From: Sedimenticola_A sp040506895
GTDB taxonomy: Bacteria; Pseudomonadota; Gammaproteobacteria; Chromatiales; Chromatiaceae
Direction: 5' to 3'
DNA: 64,000 bases
Assembly: GCA_040506895.1 (NCBI GenBank)
Contig: JBEVVY010000001.1
Location: 2,046,001-2,110,000, forward strand
The notes beneath the pieces were generated by a model. It was given only the letters and a program-made list of their open reading frames with translations. It did no database searches and had not been told where the DNA came from. Below are positions 49,763 through 59,265 of this stretch, piece by piece (positions within the stretch are counted from its first letter, which is position 1; each line of letters opens with the position of its first letter). Position numbers and translations under genes: made by a program.

Positions 49763-50597
49763 CCACCCATGACAAAGCCGCCTTGTAGAGGCGGTTCTTT
49801 TTTTCCCCCGATATCTTTGCTGCAACCGCTGCAGCCTGCTTCAGGGGCATCTCCTCCATCAGTATCCGCAACACCCGTTCGGTCTCGCTGTCGAGTGTAT
49901 CGCCAGCCTGTTTCTCCGCCCCTGACACCAGCACCACGAACTCACCTTTCTGCTGGTTTGCATCCTGGTTCACCTTTTCCAGCAGGTCCTCCAGGGGCGC
50001 ACTGATGATCGTTTCATGCAACTTGGTCAATTCCCGGGCAATGACCACCTGGCGATCCCCCCCGAACACCAACAGCATATCCTCCAGGCAGTGCCTGATG
50101 CGATGACTCGACTCGTAGAAGACCAGGGTCCTGAATTCCTTGAGCAGGGCCTGAAACTGCTTCTGCCTGGCCTGGGATGTCCTGGCCGGAAACCCTTCAA
50201 AAATGAAACGATCCGTCGGCAGCCCCGCAGCGGAAAGGGCGCACACCGCGGCACTCGGCCCGGGCACGGGAGAGACCCTGATACCCTTCATATGGCACTC
50301 GCGCACCAGGGGGAAACCGGGGTCGCTGATCAACGGGGTACCAGCATCCGAGATAACCGCCACGGACTCACCATCGTCCAGCCGCCCAAGGATACGGCTC
50401 ATCACCTGACGCTCGTTGTGCTCGTGAAAGGCGGTCAGCGGGGTGGAAATGCCGTAGTGCTGCAACAGGGGGCGGCTGTGGCGGGTATCCTCCGCGGCGA
50501 TCATCGCCACCTGCCTGAGGGTTTCCACGGCACGCGGAGAAAAATCATCGCGGTTGCCGATAGGCGTGGCAACTATGTATAAAATACCTTTTTTCAT
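49746..50597 (-). CDS. rsmI: 16S rRNA (cytidine-1402-2'-O)-methyltransferase
   Basis: A 283-aa SAM-dependent enzyme of the tetrapyrrole methylase fold: YIVATPIGNRDDFSPRA, AEDTRHSRPLL, the SDAGTPLISDPG loop and VPGPSAAVCALSAAGLP. It 2'-O-methylates C1402 in the ribosomal P site. The ATG at 50597 has GAGG seven bases upstream; a GTG two codons before is possible. Divergent from lpoA, as usual in gammaproteobacteria. Confidence 0.97.
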   Translation of the reverse strand: MKKGILYIVATPIGNRDDFSPRAVETLRQVAMIAAEDTRHSRPLLQHYGISTPLTAFHEHNERQVMSRILGRLDDGESVAVISDAGTPLISDPGFPLVRECHMKGIRVSPVPGPSAAVCALSAAGLPTDRFIFEGFPARTSQARQKQFQALLKEFRTLVFYESSHRIRHCLEDMLLVFGGDRQVVIARELTKLHETIISAPLEDLLEKVNQDANQQKGEFVVLVSGAEKQAGDTLDSETERVLRILMEEMPLKQAAAVAAKISGEKKNRLYKAALSWVEKESG

Positions 50598-50658
50598 TGA
50601 CACGCCTCACCCCGAAACTAGATACTCGTCGCCTCACCGCACCAGCCGAAATGCTACC

Positions 50659-52653
50659 ATGCAACCGATGCTAAAAAATATTCTTACTCTTCTTTCCGCG
50701 CTCCTGTTTCTCGCGGCATGCGTGCCCTCAACGGTAATCAAGGAGCCCGAGCCCAAGCCGGCCCACGAAGCGGAACTGGAACAGGCCACTGCCCTGGAGC
50801 AGGCTGGAGCGTATGCCGAGGCCGCCATTCTGCTCGAGACCACGGCAGCCGCCATGCAGCCGCCCCAGCAGCAGGCTGCACTGTTGCGGGCGGTGGACAA
50901 CTACCTGAAGGCCGGTGACAACGACAACGCCAACCGCCTGCTCACCACAATCGACACGCGCAGTCTGCCCGGACTCGACTTTCACCGCAGGATACTGATC
51001 GCAGAGTTCGCCCTGGGCAGAAACCGTCCGGACGAGGCGCTCTCTTACCTTACAGATCCCCCCGCCGAAGAGACCGCACCGGAGCTGGTGATCCGCTATC
51101 ACCAACTGCGTGCCGAGGGCTTCCGCCTTTCGGGCAATATCCTGGAGAGCGCCCGGGAACTCGGGGACCTGGACCTTATCATCAGCGACCAGGAGGCGAG
51201 GCTGGATAACCAGCTGGCCATCCTGCAGACCCTCGCCACCCTCACGGACACCGCGCTGGACCTGCTTCAGCCCTCCCCGCCCGGCATTCAGGGCGGATGG
51301 ATGGAACTGGCGCGCATCATCAAGAGCCACTCCACCCGGGCAGGCGCCCTCCAGCCCCTGCTGGAGGGATGGCGCGAGCGCTTCCCAAGCCACCCGGCAA
51401 TGCCGGAGTTGCTGGGAGGATACTTCGAGCAGCTGAAGGCCCAGTACCTTCGCCCCAACCACCTGGCGATCCTGCTGCCCACCAGTGGCCCCTACGGTGA
51501 TGCCGCCGCCGCACTGCGCGATGGATTCATGGCCGCCTATTACCAGGACAGCCCCGAAAACCGCCCCGGCCTGGTCTTCTACGACACAAGCAACAGTGCG
51601 GACACCTGGCCTCTCTACCGCCAGGCGGTGGATGCCGGGGCCGATATGATTATCGGTCCCCTGAGCAAAAACAGCGTGGACCAGCTTGCCCATGCCGGTG
51701 AGCTCGACATACCTGTACTGGCTCTCAACCAGGTACCCCCGACGGTGACACCTCCGGGCGATCTCTACCAGTTCGCCCTCTCCCCCGAGGACGAAGCGCG
51801 CCAAGTGGCCGAGAAGGCCTGGCTGGACGGCCACACCAAGGCGGTCATTCTCACCCCGCGTGGCCACTGGGGAGACCGTATTTTCAATGCCTTCGCCAAC
51901 CGCTGGGAGCGCCTGGGCGGCCTGATTGCAGAGCACCAGAGCTACGACAGCAAGGCCCACGACTTCAGCCAGCCGATCCGCTCCATGCTCAATATCGACG
52001 AGAGCTATGCACGCAGGAAGGCGTTGCAGCGCCTGCTCGGGAAAAAACTGGAGTTCGAACCCCGTCGCCGCCAGGACACCGACTTTATCTTCCTCGCCGC
52101 GAAGAGCCAGAAGGCGCGCCAGCTCCGCCCCCAGCTTCAGTTCCACTACGCGGGCGAACTGCCGGTCTACACCACCTCCCATATCTATTCCGGTAAACGC
52201 AACGTCAAGGAGGACCAGGACCTCGAAGGCCTGATGTTCCCGGATATCCCCTGGCTGCTGGTTTCAGAGGGCAACGACCCCCTCTCCCGCCAGAATCTCG
52301 GCGAGATTCTCCCCCGCAGCCAGCACAGTTACCGCAGGCTCTACGCCATGGGCATGGACAGCTACCGCCTGCTGCCCCATCTCGCCCGCCTGCAGAACAG
52401 CAGCAACGAGATGCTGGACGGAAAAACCGGCAACCTCTACCTGGATGACGTAAACCACGTGAGACGCCAGCTGGTGTGGGCGGAGATGCGTGCAGGCATG
52501 CCTCGGGTGATAGGCTACGCACCCAGAATGGAAATGGACCAGGGCAGTCTGTTCGGGGAGGATGAAGCCGCCCCCCTGCCGGAGAGCGAACCGGTCGAAG
52601 AGGCGTTGCCGGAGGACGCCGAGCCACAGCCAGCGGAAGCCGGGCAGGACTGA
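50659..52653 (+). CDS. lpoA: Penicillin-binding protein activator LpoA
   Basis: A 664-aa outer-membrane lipoprotein (lipobox LLFLAA-Cys). The N-terminal half is a TPR-like helical domain; the C-terminal half is a periplasmic-binding-protein fold beginning near LAILLPTSGPYGDAAAAL. LpoA reaches through the peptidoglycan to switch on PBP1A. The C-terminal tail is a Glu/Pro-rich extension (about 40 residues). ATG 50659 or 50668 is the start; the ribosome site is weak. First gene of lpoA-yraN-diaA-dolP. Confidence 0.94.
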   Translation: MQPMLKNILTLLSALLFLAACVPSTVIKEPEPKPAHEAELEQATALEQAGAYAEAAILLETTAAAMQPPQQQAALLRAVDNYLKAGDNDNANRLLTTIDTRSLPGLDFHRRILIAEFALGRNRPDEALSYLTDPPAEETAPELVIRYHQLRAEGFRLSGNILESARELGDLDLIISDQEARLDNQLAILQTLATLTDTALDLLQPSPPGIQGGWMELARIIKSHSTRAGALQPLLEGWRERFPSHPAMPELLGGYFEQLKAQYLRPNHLAILLPTSGPYGDAAAALRDGFMAAYYQDSPENRPGLVFYDTSNSADTWPLYRQAVDAGADMIIGPLSKNSVDQLAHAGELDIPVLALNQVPPTVTPPGDLYQFALSPEDEARQVAEKAWLDGHTKAVILTPRGHWGDRIFNAFANRWERLGGLIAEHQSYDSKAHDFSQPIRSMLNIDESYARRKALQRLLGKKLEFEPRRRQDTDFIFLAAKSQKARQLRPQLQFHYAGELPVYTTSHIYSGKRNVKEDQDLEGLMFPDIPWLLVSEGNDPLSRQNLGEILPRSQHSYRRLYAMGMDSYRLLPHLARLQNSSNEMLDGKTGNLYLDDVNHVRRQLVWAEMRAGMPRVIGYAPRMEMDQGSLFGEDEAAPLPESEPVEEALPEDAEPQPAEAGQD

Positions 52654-52656
52654 GCA

Positions 52657-53031
52657 ATGATCCGCCTCCTGGCCGACAGGGAGCGGGGGCCGGCCGCAGA
52701 AAAACTGGGGCGGCACTACCTGGAGAAGCAGGGACTCTCCACCCAGGAAGCAAATTACCGGGGCAGACGCGGCGAGATCGACCTGATCATGACAGATGGC
52801 GAAACGCTGGTCTTCGTGGAGGTGCGTTATCGCAGCAGCACCGGCTTCGGATCCTCGGCAGAGAGCGTCGACAGGTCGAAACAGCGAAAGCTGATCGATA
52901 CGGCAAACCAGTATCTGCAGCAGAAATTCAGGGGAAATCCACCGGCCTGCCGCTTCGATGTACTGGCTATCTCCGGCAAAGCACAGGAGAATATCCACTG
53001 GATCAGGGACGCCTTCCGGCCCGAATCCTGA
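52657..53031 (+). CDS. yraN: YraN family protein (UPF0102, nuclease-like)
   Basis: A 124-aa protein with the restriction-endonuclease-like core: RGRRGEIDLIMTDGETLVFVEVRYR, in which the Glu, Asp and the Glu-x-Lys-like EVR site are seen. Family function is not settled; it is linked by position with DNA repair or uptake. It starts 3 bases after lpoA in the standard gammaproteobacterial order. Confidence 0.92.
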   Translation: MIRLLADRERGPAAEKLGRHYLEKQGLSTQEANYRGRRGEIDLIMTDGETLVFVEVRYRSSTGFGSSAESVDRSKQRKLIDTANQYLQQKFRGNPPACRFDVLAISGKAQENIHWIRDAFRPES

Positions 53032-53054
53032 GAAACCTTGAACCCGGGACACCC

Positions 53055-53642
53055 ATGGACCTTACAGAGCACGCCAAGCAGAGTTTCAACCACAACATCC
53101 AGACAGGCATGGAGTCGCTTCCGGTCCTGGTGCAGCCACTGGTCAACACCGCCGAACTGATCGTCGGCCGGCTGCTGGAGGGGGGCAAGGTGTTGAGTTG
53201 TGGCAGTGGCGCCGAGGCGGCCATTGCCCAGCTGTTTGCGACCCACATGCTAAACCGCTTCGATCGTGAACGCCCCGGGCTTCCCGCCCTCTCACTGGCG
53301 GTGGATGCGGCAACCCTCACCTCCATAGCCGACGACTACGACTACGATGAGGTGTTCGCCAAGCAGGTGCGCGCCCTGGGCCACCCCGGCGATCTGCTGG
53401 TGGCCATAACCACCGGCGGCAATGATGGCACGGTGAATGCAGCCGTGGAGGCAGCCCATGAACGGGAGATGTTCACCATCGCCTTCACGGGAAAGGATGG
53501 CGGCAGGGCCGCCTCACTGCTGCGCGAGGTCGATATCGAGCTCAGGGTACCAAGCGATAACGACGCGCGAATACGCGAAACACACCTGCTGGGTATACAC
53601 TGCCTTTGCGACCTGATAGACAAGCAGCTGCTCGGAAGCTGA
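53055..53642 (+). CDS. diaA: SIS-domain protein DiaA / phosphoheptose isomerase-like
   Basis: A 195-aa SIS-fold protein: GGKVLSCGSGAEAAIAQLFATH, the ADDYDYDEVFAKQVRALG block and LVAITTGGNDGTVNAAVEAA. In this neighbourhood (lpoA-yraN-x-dolP) the gene is DiaA, which binds DnaA and helps timely replication start; GmhA sugar isomerases are close relatives. The catalytic residues of GmhA cannot be judged by eye, so the assignment rests on synteny. Confidence 0.85.
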   Translation: MDLTEHAKQSFNHNIQTGMESLPVLVQPLVNTAELIVGRLLEGGKVLSCGSGAEAAIAQLFATHMLNRFDRERPGLPALSLAVDAATLTSIADDYDYDEVFAKQVRALGHPGDLLVAITTGGNDGTVNAAVEAAHEREMFTIAFTGKDGGRAASLLREVDIELRVPSDNDARIRETHLLGIHCLCDLIDKQLLGS

Positions 53643-53689
53643 ACGGTACCGGTTAACAGCATGCGAAATTCCATTGACGGAGATTCCAG

Positions 53690-54271
53690 ATGAACAAACT
53701 CACCTACACACTCGCCCTGGCTCTGCTCGGCCTGTTCGTGATGCAGGGCTGCGCCCCTGTTGTCGTCGGCGGTGCCGCCACCGGCGCCGCCGTGGTACAT
53801 GACCGCCGCTCAGCGGGAACCGCCCTCGACGATCAGACCATCGAACTGCAGGCGGTCTCTGCCCTGTTGAATGCCGGCACGCTCAAGGAGCGCGGCAATT
53901 TCAGCACCACGAGCTACAACCGGGTGGCACTGCTGACGGGCGAGGCGGATTCGGAAAGCGATCGCCAGGCGTACGCCGACCTGGTGAAGCGTATAGAACT
54001 GGTACGTCGCGTGGTCAACGAGATCAAGATTGCTCCCAAGGCCTCGCTGAGCGAAGAGAGCAAGGATGTCTATCTCACCACCCGGGTCAAACTGGCCCTG
54101 TTCGATATCAAGCTGCCGGACTTCGACCCGACCCGCGTGAAGATCGTCACCAACCGCAGCGTGGTCTACCTGATGGGGATGGTCACCACCGAGGAGGCCG
54201 ACGCGGTGGTGGAGAAGACCCGCTTTGTACGTGGCGTGAAACAGGTCGTCAAAGTCTTTGAATACCTCTGA
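53690..54271 (+). CDS. dolP: Outer-membrane lipoprotein with two BON domains (DolP/YraP)
   Basis: A 193-aa lipoprotein (lipobox VMQG-Cys, about residue 21) with a Gly/Ala-rich stretch and two BON domains (about residues 48-115 and 125-190; for example RVALLTGEADSESDRQAY and SVVYLMGMVTTEEADAVV). DolP binds anionic lipid at the division site and supports BAM and amidase function. GGAG six bases before the ATG. Overlaps the GlcD-like gene by 14 bases. Confidence 0.93.
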   Translation: MNKLTYTLALALLGLFVMQGCAPVVVGGAATGAAVVHDRRSAGTALDDQTIELQAVSALLNAGTLKERGNFSTTSYNRVALLTGEADSESDRQAYADLVKRIELVRRVVNEIKIAPKASLSEESKDVYLTTRVKLALFDIKLPDFDPTRVKIVTNRSVVYLMGMVTTEEADAVVEKTRFVRGVKQVVKVFEYL

Positions 54272-55658
54272 CCAGGCACCCCTGCCAGGAGCCATTGCTG
54301 ACCAGTTGAAGGAGATCGCCGGGGAGAAGGGTGTTCTCACCGACCCCGGTGACTGCTGGCCCTACGGCTACGACAACAGCCGCCGTCATGCCCTGCCCCA
54401 GGCCGTGGTTTTCGCCACCAGCCACGAGCAGGTGGCGGCGATCGTGCAGCTGTGCAACCGGGAGCGGATCAACCTGATCGCCCGCGGCACCGGCACCGGT
54501 ACCACCGGCGCCACGGTGCCCGACCGGGGAGGTATCGTGCTCTCGCTGGAGCGCATGAACCGAATCCTCGAGATCGATCCGGCCAACCGTATTGCCCGGG
54601 TCCAGCCCGGCGTCAGCAACAAGGCGTTGCAGGACGCCTTGAAAGCGCATGGTTTCTTCTGGCCCCCGGATCCCACCAGCGCCGCCATCTGCACCGTCGG
54701 CGGCAACCTGGCCTACAACTCGGCAGGACCCAGGGCGGTGAAATACGGCACCCCCAGGGAGAACACCCTGGGACTCAGGGCTGTAACCGGCTCAGGCGAG
54801 GAGATCCGTACCGGCGTCAACACCACCAAGGGCGTGGTGGGTTACGACCTGACACGCCTGCTGATAGGCTCCGAGGGCACACTGGCCATCATTACCGAGG
54901 CGGTCCTGAAACTGACACCCCAGGCGGAGGCCAAGTCGACCCTGCAGGCCACCTACCGCGATATGCACGCCGCCGCCAAGGCGGTATCTGCGATCATGGC
55001 CCAGCCCATCACACCCTGCGCCCTGGAATTCATGGACAGCACTGCCATCACCATGGTGCGTGACTTCTCGGACCTGGACCTGGGTGCAGACGTAGGCGCC
55101 CTGCTGATGATCGAGGTAGATGGACCGGCGCACTGTCTCGACGAATCCGTGCAGGCGGTGATCGCTGCCGCCCGGGTGGATGGCTGCCTCGAGGTGCACC
55201 AGGCGCGCACCAGTGACGAGATCGCCCATCTCTGGCGCACCCGCAAGTCACTCTCACCCGCCCTGCGCAACGTGGCACCCAAGAAGATCAACGAGGATGT
55301 GGTGGTACCGGTCTCACGCATACCCGAACTGATCGACGGTCTAGAGAACATCTCCCGCGAGAGCGGCATCACCATTGTCAACTTCGGCCACGCCGGCAAT
55401 GGCAATATCCACGTCAACCTGCTGGCCAACCCCGATGACCCGGAAGAGATGAAAAGAGCTCACCAGGCCCTGGATGCAACCTTCTCCCTGGTACTCGATC
55501 TCGGTGGCACCATCTCGGGCGAACACGGTGTCGGGATTGAGAAAAGGGACTTCGTCACGCGGGAGATAGACCCGGTGACACTACGCATAATGCAGGACAT
55601 CAGGCGTCAGTTCGATCCCAATGGTATTCTCAACCCGGGAAAGACCATCCCGGACTAG
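54258..55658 (+). CDS. FAD-linked oxidase, GlcD/D-lactate dehydrogenase type
   Basis: A 466-aa flavoprotein of the FAD_binding_4 and oxidase C family: RGTGTGTTGATVPDRGGIVL is the FAD loop, PPDPTSAAICTVGGNLAYN follows, and the C-terminal GHAGNGNIHVNLL and SGEHGVGIEKRDF blocks are those of D-lactate/glycolate dehydrogenases. The substrate is a 2-hydroxyacid, most likely D-lactate or glycolate. The only workable start is TTG at 54258, in the dolP end. No glcE or glcF subunit genes are next to it, so it may be the single-subunit type. Confidence 0.88.
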   Translation: MNTSDQAPLPGAIADQLKEIAGEKGVLTDPGDCWPYGYDNSRRHALPQAVVFATSHEQVAAIVQLCNRERINLIARGTGTGTTGATVPDRGGIVLSLERMNRILEIDPANRIARVQPGVSNKALQDALKAHGFFWPPDPTSAAICTVGGNLAYNSAGPRAVKYGTPRENTLGLRAVTGSGEEIRTGVNTTKGVVGYDLTRLLIGSEGTLAIITEAVLKLTPQAEAKSTLQATYRDMHAAAKAVSAIMAQPITPCALEFMDSTAITMVRDFSDLDLGADVGALLMIEVDGPAHCLDESVQAVIAAARVDGCLEVHQARTSDEIAHLWRTRKSLSPALRNVAPKKINEDVVVPVSRIPELIDGLENISRESGITIVNFGHAGNGNIHVNLLANPDDPEEMKRAHQALDATFSLVLDLGGTISGEHGVGIEKRDFVTREIDPVTLRIMQDIRRQFDPNGILNPGKTIPD

Positions 55659-55668
55659 GGTCCCGTTG

Positions 55669-57033
55669 TTACCTGCTGCTACCGGACGAGAGCCGCAACC
55701 AGAGGTAACCCGCCACGCCGGCGATCAACGAGGCGAACAGCACCCCGGTCTTCGCCATCAACAGGTTCTCTGCCTGGCCTGCAAAACCCAGTTCCGCGAT
55801 AAAGATGGACATGGTGAACCCAATACCACCGACAAAGCCCACACCTACCAAGTGGCGGAAATTCATACCTTCAGGCAGATTCCCGAGACCCAGTTTTACA
55901 GCAAGCCAGGTGAGACCGGCGATCCCGAGCAGCTTTCCGACCACCAGTCCGAACATGACTCCCAGGGCAACGGGATGGGTCAAGGTCTGCCCCAACGCCG
56001 ACAGCTCTACCGGGATACCGGCATTGGCAAGAGCAAAAAGCGGAATGATCAGGAACGCCACGGGCATGTGCATCGCATGTTCAAGACGCTGCAAGGGCGA
56101 CTCTACAGAGTGAACGCCATTTTCCAGCGTCTGGAGCACGCCTCTGGAGTGGGTGTCATGGATAATGCAGGCACTCCTGGGTTCATCTTTTTTGCTCTGA
56201 TGCGCTTTGAGGGATTCCAGCAGTTCACTCATGTGTGCGACGAAAAGCTTGTGATCGAACTTGGGTTTCACCGGAATCGTCAGGGCAGTCAGTACACCCG
56301 CCAGGGTTGCATGAATCCCTGACTGCAACATGGTGAACCACATGACCGTTCCGACAAGAAAATAGGGCAGCGGCTTGCGGAAACCAAACAGGTTCAGCAC
56401 GATCAGTAACGCAAATGCCGCGAGGGACATGAAGAGCCAGTTGGTGTGAATCTGCTCTGTATAGAACACCGCAATAACCACCACGGCACCCAGATCGTCC
56501 ACAATCGCCAGGCCTACCAGGAATGTCAGTACAGTCTTGGGAACCCTGGAGCCGAGCAGAACCAGAACGCCAACGGCAAACGCGATATCGGTCGCCATGG
56601 GTACACCCCACCCCCCGGCACCATCTCCACCGATGTTCATTGCGAAGAAAAGCAGGGCGGGAACCACCATGCCCCCAACAGCCGCCACGATAGGCATCAG
56701 GGCCGCATTGAAATCCGAGAGTTCACCCACGATGACCTCCCGCTTGATCTCCAGGCCGACCACCATGAAGAACAGGGCCATCAGCCCGTCATTGATCCAG
56801 TGGTGCAGCGTATGGCGCAGTTCCCAGCCACCGAGACTTATGGCGATCTCTGTATGCAGTACATGTTCGTAATGGTGATGCAGGAAACTGTTGGCCAGAA
56901 ACAGCGCCACGACGGTGCACACCATCAGGATCATGCCGGATGCTGTTTCCTCGTGAATAAACTCTTCGAAAGGGGTGGAAATCTTATCGAAGGCCTTTTC
57001 CCAAGGCTGGTAATTTGCGTGATTCTTATCCAT
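55669..57033 (-). CDS. nhaA: Na+/H+ antiporter NhaA
   Basis: A 454-aa inner-membrane antiporter with 12 hydrophobic segments. The two transport aspartates lie in LVGLAIVDDLGAVVVIAVFY. The family blocks VGLEIKREVIVGELS and ATDIAFAVGVLVLLG are present. It exports Na+ in exchange for protons. A ~90-residue insertion with LLESLKAHQSKKDEPRSA separates the halves, longer than in E. coli. The ATG at 57033 is preferred. Single gene, same strand as and just downstream of the Mrp operon. Confidence 0.95.
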   Translation of the reverse strand: MDKNHANYQPWEKAFDKISTPFEEFIHEETASGMILMVCTVVALFLANSFLHHHYEHVLHTEIAISLGGWELRHTLHHWINDGLMALFFMVVGLEIKREVIVGELSDFNAALMPIVAAVGGMVVPALLFFAMNIGGDGAGGWGVPMATDIAFAVGVLVLLGSRVPKTVLTFLVGLAIVDDLGAVVVIAVFYTEQIHTNWLFMSLAAFALLIVLNLFGFRKPLPYFLVGTVMWFTMLQSGIHATLAGVLTALTIPVKPKFDHKLFVAHMSELLESLKAHQSKKDEPRSACIIHDTHSRGVLQTLENGVHSVESPLQRLEHAMHMPVAFLIIPLFALANAGIPVELSALGQTLTHPVALGVMFGLVVGKLLGIAGLTWLAVKLGLGNLPEGMNFRHLVGVGFVGGIGFTMSIFIAELGFAGQAENLLMAKTGVLFASLIAGVAGYLWLRLSSGSSR

Positions 57034-57275
57034 AAAAACTCGATCTTCTTGGTTACATGTGATTCCGGAATCACACTTATGCATTACCGGATTATACGCA
57101 TAGGGTTTGCCCTAGTGTCCCATTGGAACCCGGGATCACACCGGTAAACACCAAAAGCCATAACACCTGTTTCTGGTAACGACCAATCCGGCAAAAAATT
57201 TAGTTCCTGTTATTCAGTACCAGACCTCAGGGAACCAGATGCCCCTGATGGTCGACAGGTTCAGTAGCCCAGGAT

Positions 57276-58970
57276 TTACAGGTAATAGAGGACGAGAGAG
57301 AGGCCGAGCAGCACGGCGACCCAGATCACCATGCTGCCTGCCGGCCAGGACCTCGCCAGAACACCGTAAGAACCATGGTGGCGGGCAAGAGCCAGCAAGC
57401 CCAGGTCAACCAGGGCCAGCCCCTGCTTACGCACCGCACGATCAATCGGCGCCAGTTTGGCCATCAAAGAACGTACCCAATCAGGCAGCACGCGACGATA
57501 CAGCCATTCGGCATCCAGGTTGACGGACTTGAGTTCCGGGGGATAGATATGCGCCAGCTTCAGCCAGGTAAAGGCGAGAGCCGAGAAGGCCAGCAACTGC
57601 ATCTGCGCGAGCACATGGCTAACATCATAGGCTGAGTAACCGGTATCATAGGGCAGCAGTGAGTAGAGGAATCCAGGGAAGCTGCCGATGCCGACGCACA
57701 GAACCGCGGCGATGGTCATGGCGATCAGCATATTGGTGGGCGCTTCGTGGGCCTTCTCCACGTAACGTGAATCGTGATGGAAGAATGCAAAGAACGGGAT
57801 CTTGATACCGGCGTGATGGAACACGCCCGCCGAGGCAAACAGAAGTGCCAGCCAGACCAGGGTATGCCCCTCCTGGATGGCAGCACTGACCACCATCGAT
57901 TTACTGACGAAGCCGCTGAAGAGCGGGAACGCCGAAATCGAGGCGGCACCCACCATGCAGAGAATCGCGGTTTTCGGCATCTTCTTGTAGAGGCCACCGA
58001 GCTCTGAACCACGCATCTCCCCGGTGACATGCAATACCGCGCCCATACTCATCATCAGCAGGCCCTTGAAGATGACATCGTTGAAGGCGTGGGCAACAGC
58101 ACCGTTCAGTGCGAGTTCGGTGCCGATACCGATACCTACCACCATGAAACCCAGCTGGTTGATCAGGCTATACGCAAGTACGCGACGCAGGTCGTTCTCG
58201 ATCACGGCATAGAAGATCGGGAAGCAGGTCATCAGCGCGCCGATAGTGATCAGCAGTTCGGTGCCGGGGAACCCCCGCGCCAATGCGTAGATCGCAACCT
58301 TGGTGGTAAAGGCACTCAGAAAAACCGTGCCGGTAGGCGTGGCCTCCGGGTAGGCGTCGGTAAGCCAGCCGTGCAGCATGGGGAACGCGGCCTTGATGCC
58401 AAAGGCAATAAAGATGAGCCATGCACCGGGGGCATCCAGACCGATGAAATCAAACGTTATTCCGTTGCCTGCACTGGCGTACATGATGGCACCGGCCAAC
58501 AGCAGCACGCCGGAACCGATCTGCATGAACAGGTAGCGCATGCCGGCCTTCAGCGAACGCTCATTGCGCCGCGCAAAGATCAGGACAGCCGAGGTAACAG
58601 CCAGCAGTTCCCAATAGATGAACAGCGTCAACAGGTCACCGGCAAACACGGCACCGATGGCACTGCCCGCATAGGCCAGCGCCGCCACATCCTGCATCCG
58701 GTCTTTGACATGCAACGCATAGATCACGCCGATAAAGGCGGCGAGATGAAACAGGTAACCGAAAAGAATGGAGAGCGAGTCGACCCGCAGCGGCGTCAGC
58801 TCCAGCCCCATCAGCTGAAAGGTGAAGGTCATACCCGGTTCAAGCTGGTAAACACCGTAAGCGCCGAGAAGCGGCGCTGCCAGCATAACGATTGCGCGCA
58901 GCTGTCCGCGGGTAACGCCCGCCAGCACAGCACCGAGGAACAGGGGCAGCGCAGGCCACAACTCAATCAT
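57276..58970 (-). CDS. Mrp-operon NuoL/MrpD-like antiporter subunit
   Basis: A 564-aa membrane protein of the proton-conducting transporter family (NuoL/NuoM/MrpD), about 14 helices. Conserved charged sites are seen: Glu in FIYWELLAVTSAVLI, Lys in GIKAAFPMLHGWL, and His in VAHAFNDVIFKG. A C-terminal extension with LAPIDRAVRKQGLALVD resembles the lateral-helix end of NuoL-like chains. ATG 58970 overlaps the small membrane gene by eight bases. Last gene of the operon; the third large antiporter-like chain. Confidence 0.88.
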   Translation of the reverse strand: MIELWPALPLFLGAVLAGVTRGQLRAIVMLAAPLLGAYGVYQLEPGMTFTFQLMGLELTPLRVDSLSILFGYLFHLAAFIGVIYALHVKDRMQDVAALAYAGSAIGAVFAGDLLTLFIYWELLAVTSAVLIFARRNERSLKAGMRYLFMQIGSGVLLLAGAIMYASAGNGITFDFIGLDAPGAWLIFIAFGIKAAFPMLHGWLTDAYPEATPTGTVFLSAFTTKVAIYALARGFPGTELLITIGALMTCFPIFYAVIENDLRRVLAYSLINQLGFMVVGIGIGTELALNGAVAHAFNDVIFKGLLMMSMGAVLHVTGEMRGSELGGLYKKMPKTAILCMVGAASISAFPLFSGFVSKSMVVSAAIQEGHTLVWLALLFASAGVFHHAGIKIPFFAFFHHDSRYVEKAHEAPTNMLIAMTIAAVLCVGIGSFPGFLYSLLPYDTGYSAYDVSHVLAQMQLLAFSALAFTWLKLAHIYPPELKSVNLDAEWLYRRVLPDWVRSLMAKLAPIDRAVRKQGLALVDLGLLALARHHGSYGVLARSWPAGSMVIWVAVLLGLSLVLYYL

Positions 58971-59265
58971 GTCGACCCTCCTGCTGATCCTCCGATTCCG
59001 GCCCTGCCGGCTCATCTCCAAAGTAACGCTCGTCACGCATCACCAGCTTACGCATCTCCTTGGCCAGCAGAACCAGCAGCACACAGGCGACGAAGCCGTA
59101 CACCGCGTAGAAGGCAAACATCTCTTCCCAGGGATGTTCCGTGTGGCGATGCACGACCAGGTCCAATCCCACAAGCAGTACACATGCCACAAGCAGGGCG
59201 CGCACGACCAGGCGCACATTGCGCGGATCGTCGAACAGGTGTTTCTTGTTCTCTTGCGAACTCAT
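58963..59265 (-). CDS. Small two-helix membrane protein of the Mrp operon
   Basis: A 100-aa protein with two hydrophobic helices (about residues 20-38 and 49-68), then a basic loop KEMRKLVMRDERYFGDE and an acidic tail. It overlaps both neighbours (ATGA with the upstream subunit, eight bases with the downstream one), so it is translated with the antiporter and is likely an accessory subunit. I do not know a named family. Confidence 0.75.
   Translation of the reverse strand: MSSQENKKHLFDDPRNVRLVVRALLVACVLLVGLDLVVHRHTEHPWEEMFAFYAVYGFVACVLLVLLAKEMRKLVMRDERYFGDEPAGPESEDQQEGRHD

Noticed and set aside
50728..52182. 484-codon open frame opposite lpoA
   Set aside because: Antisense shadow; lpoA on the plus strand has a lipobox and family motifs.
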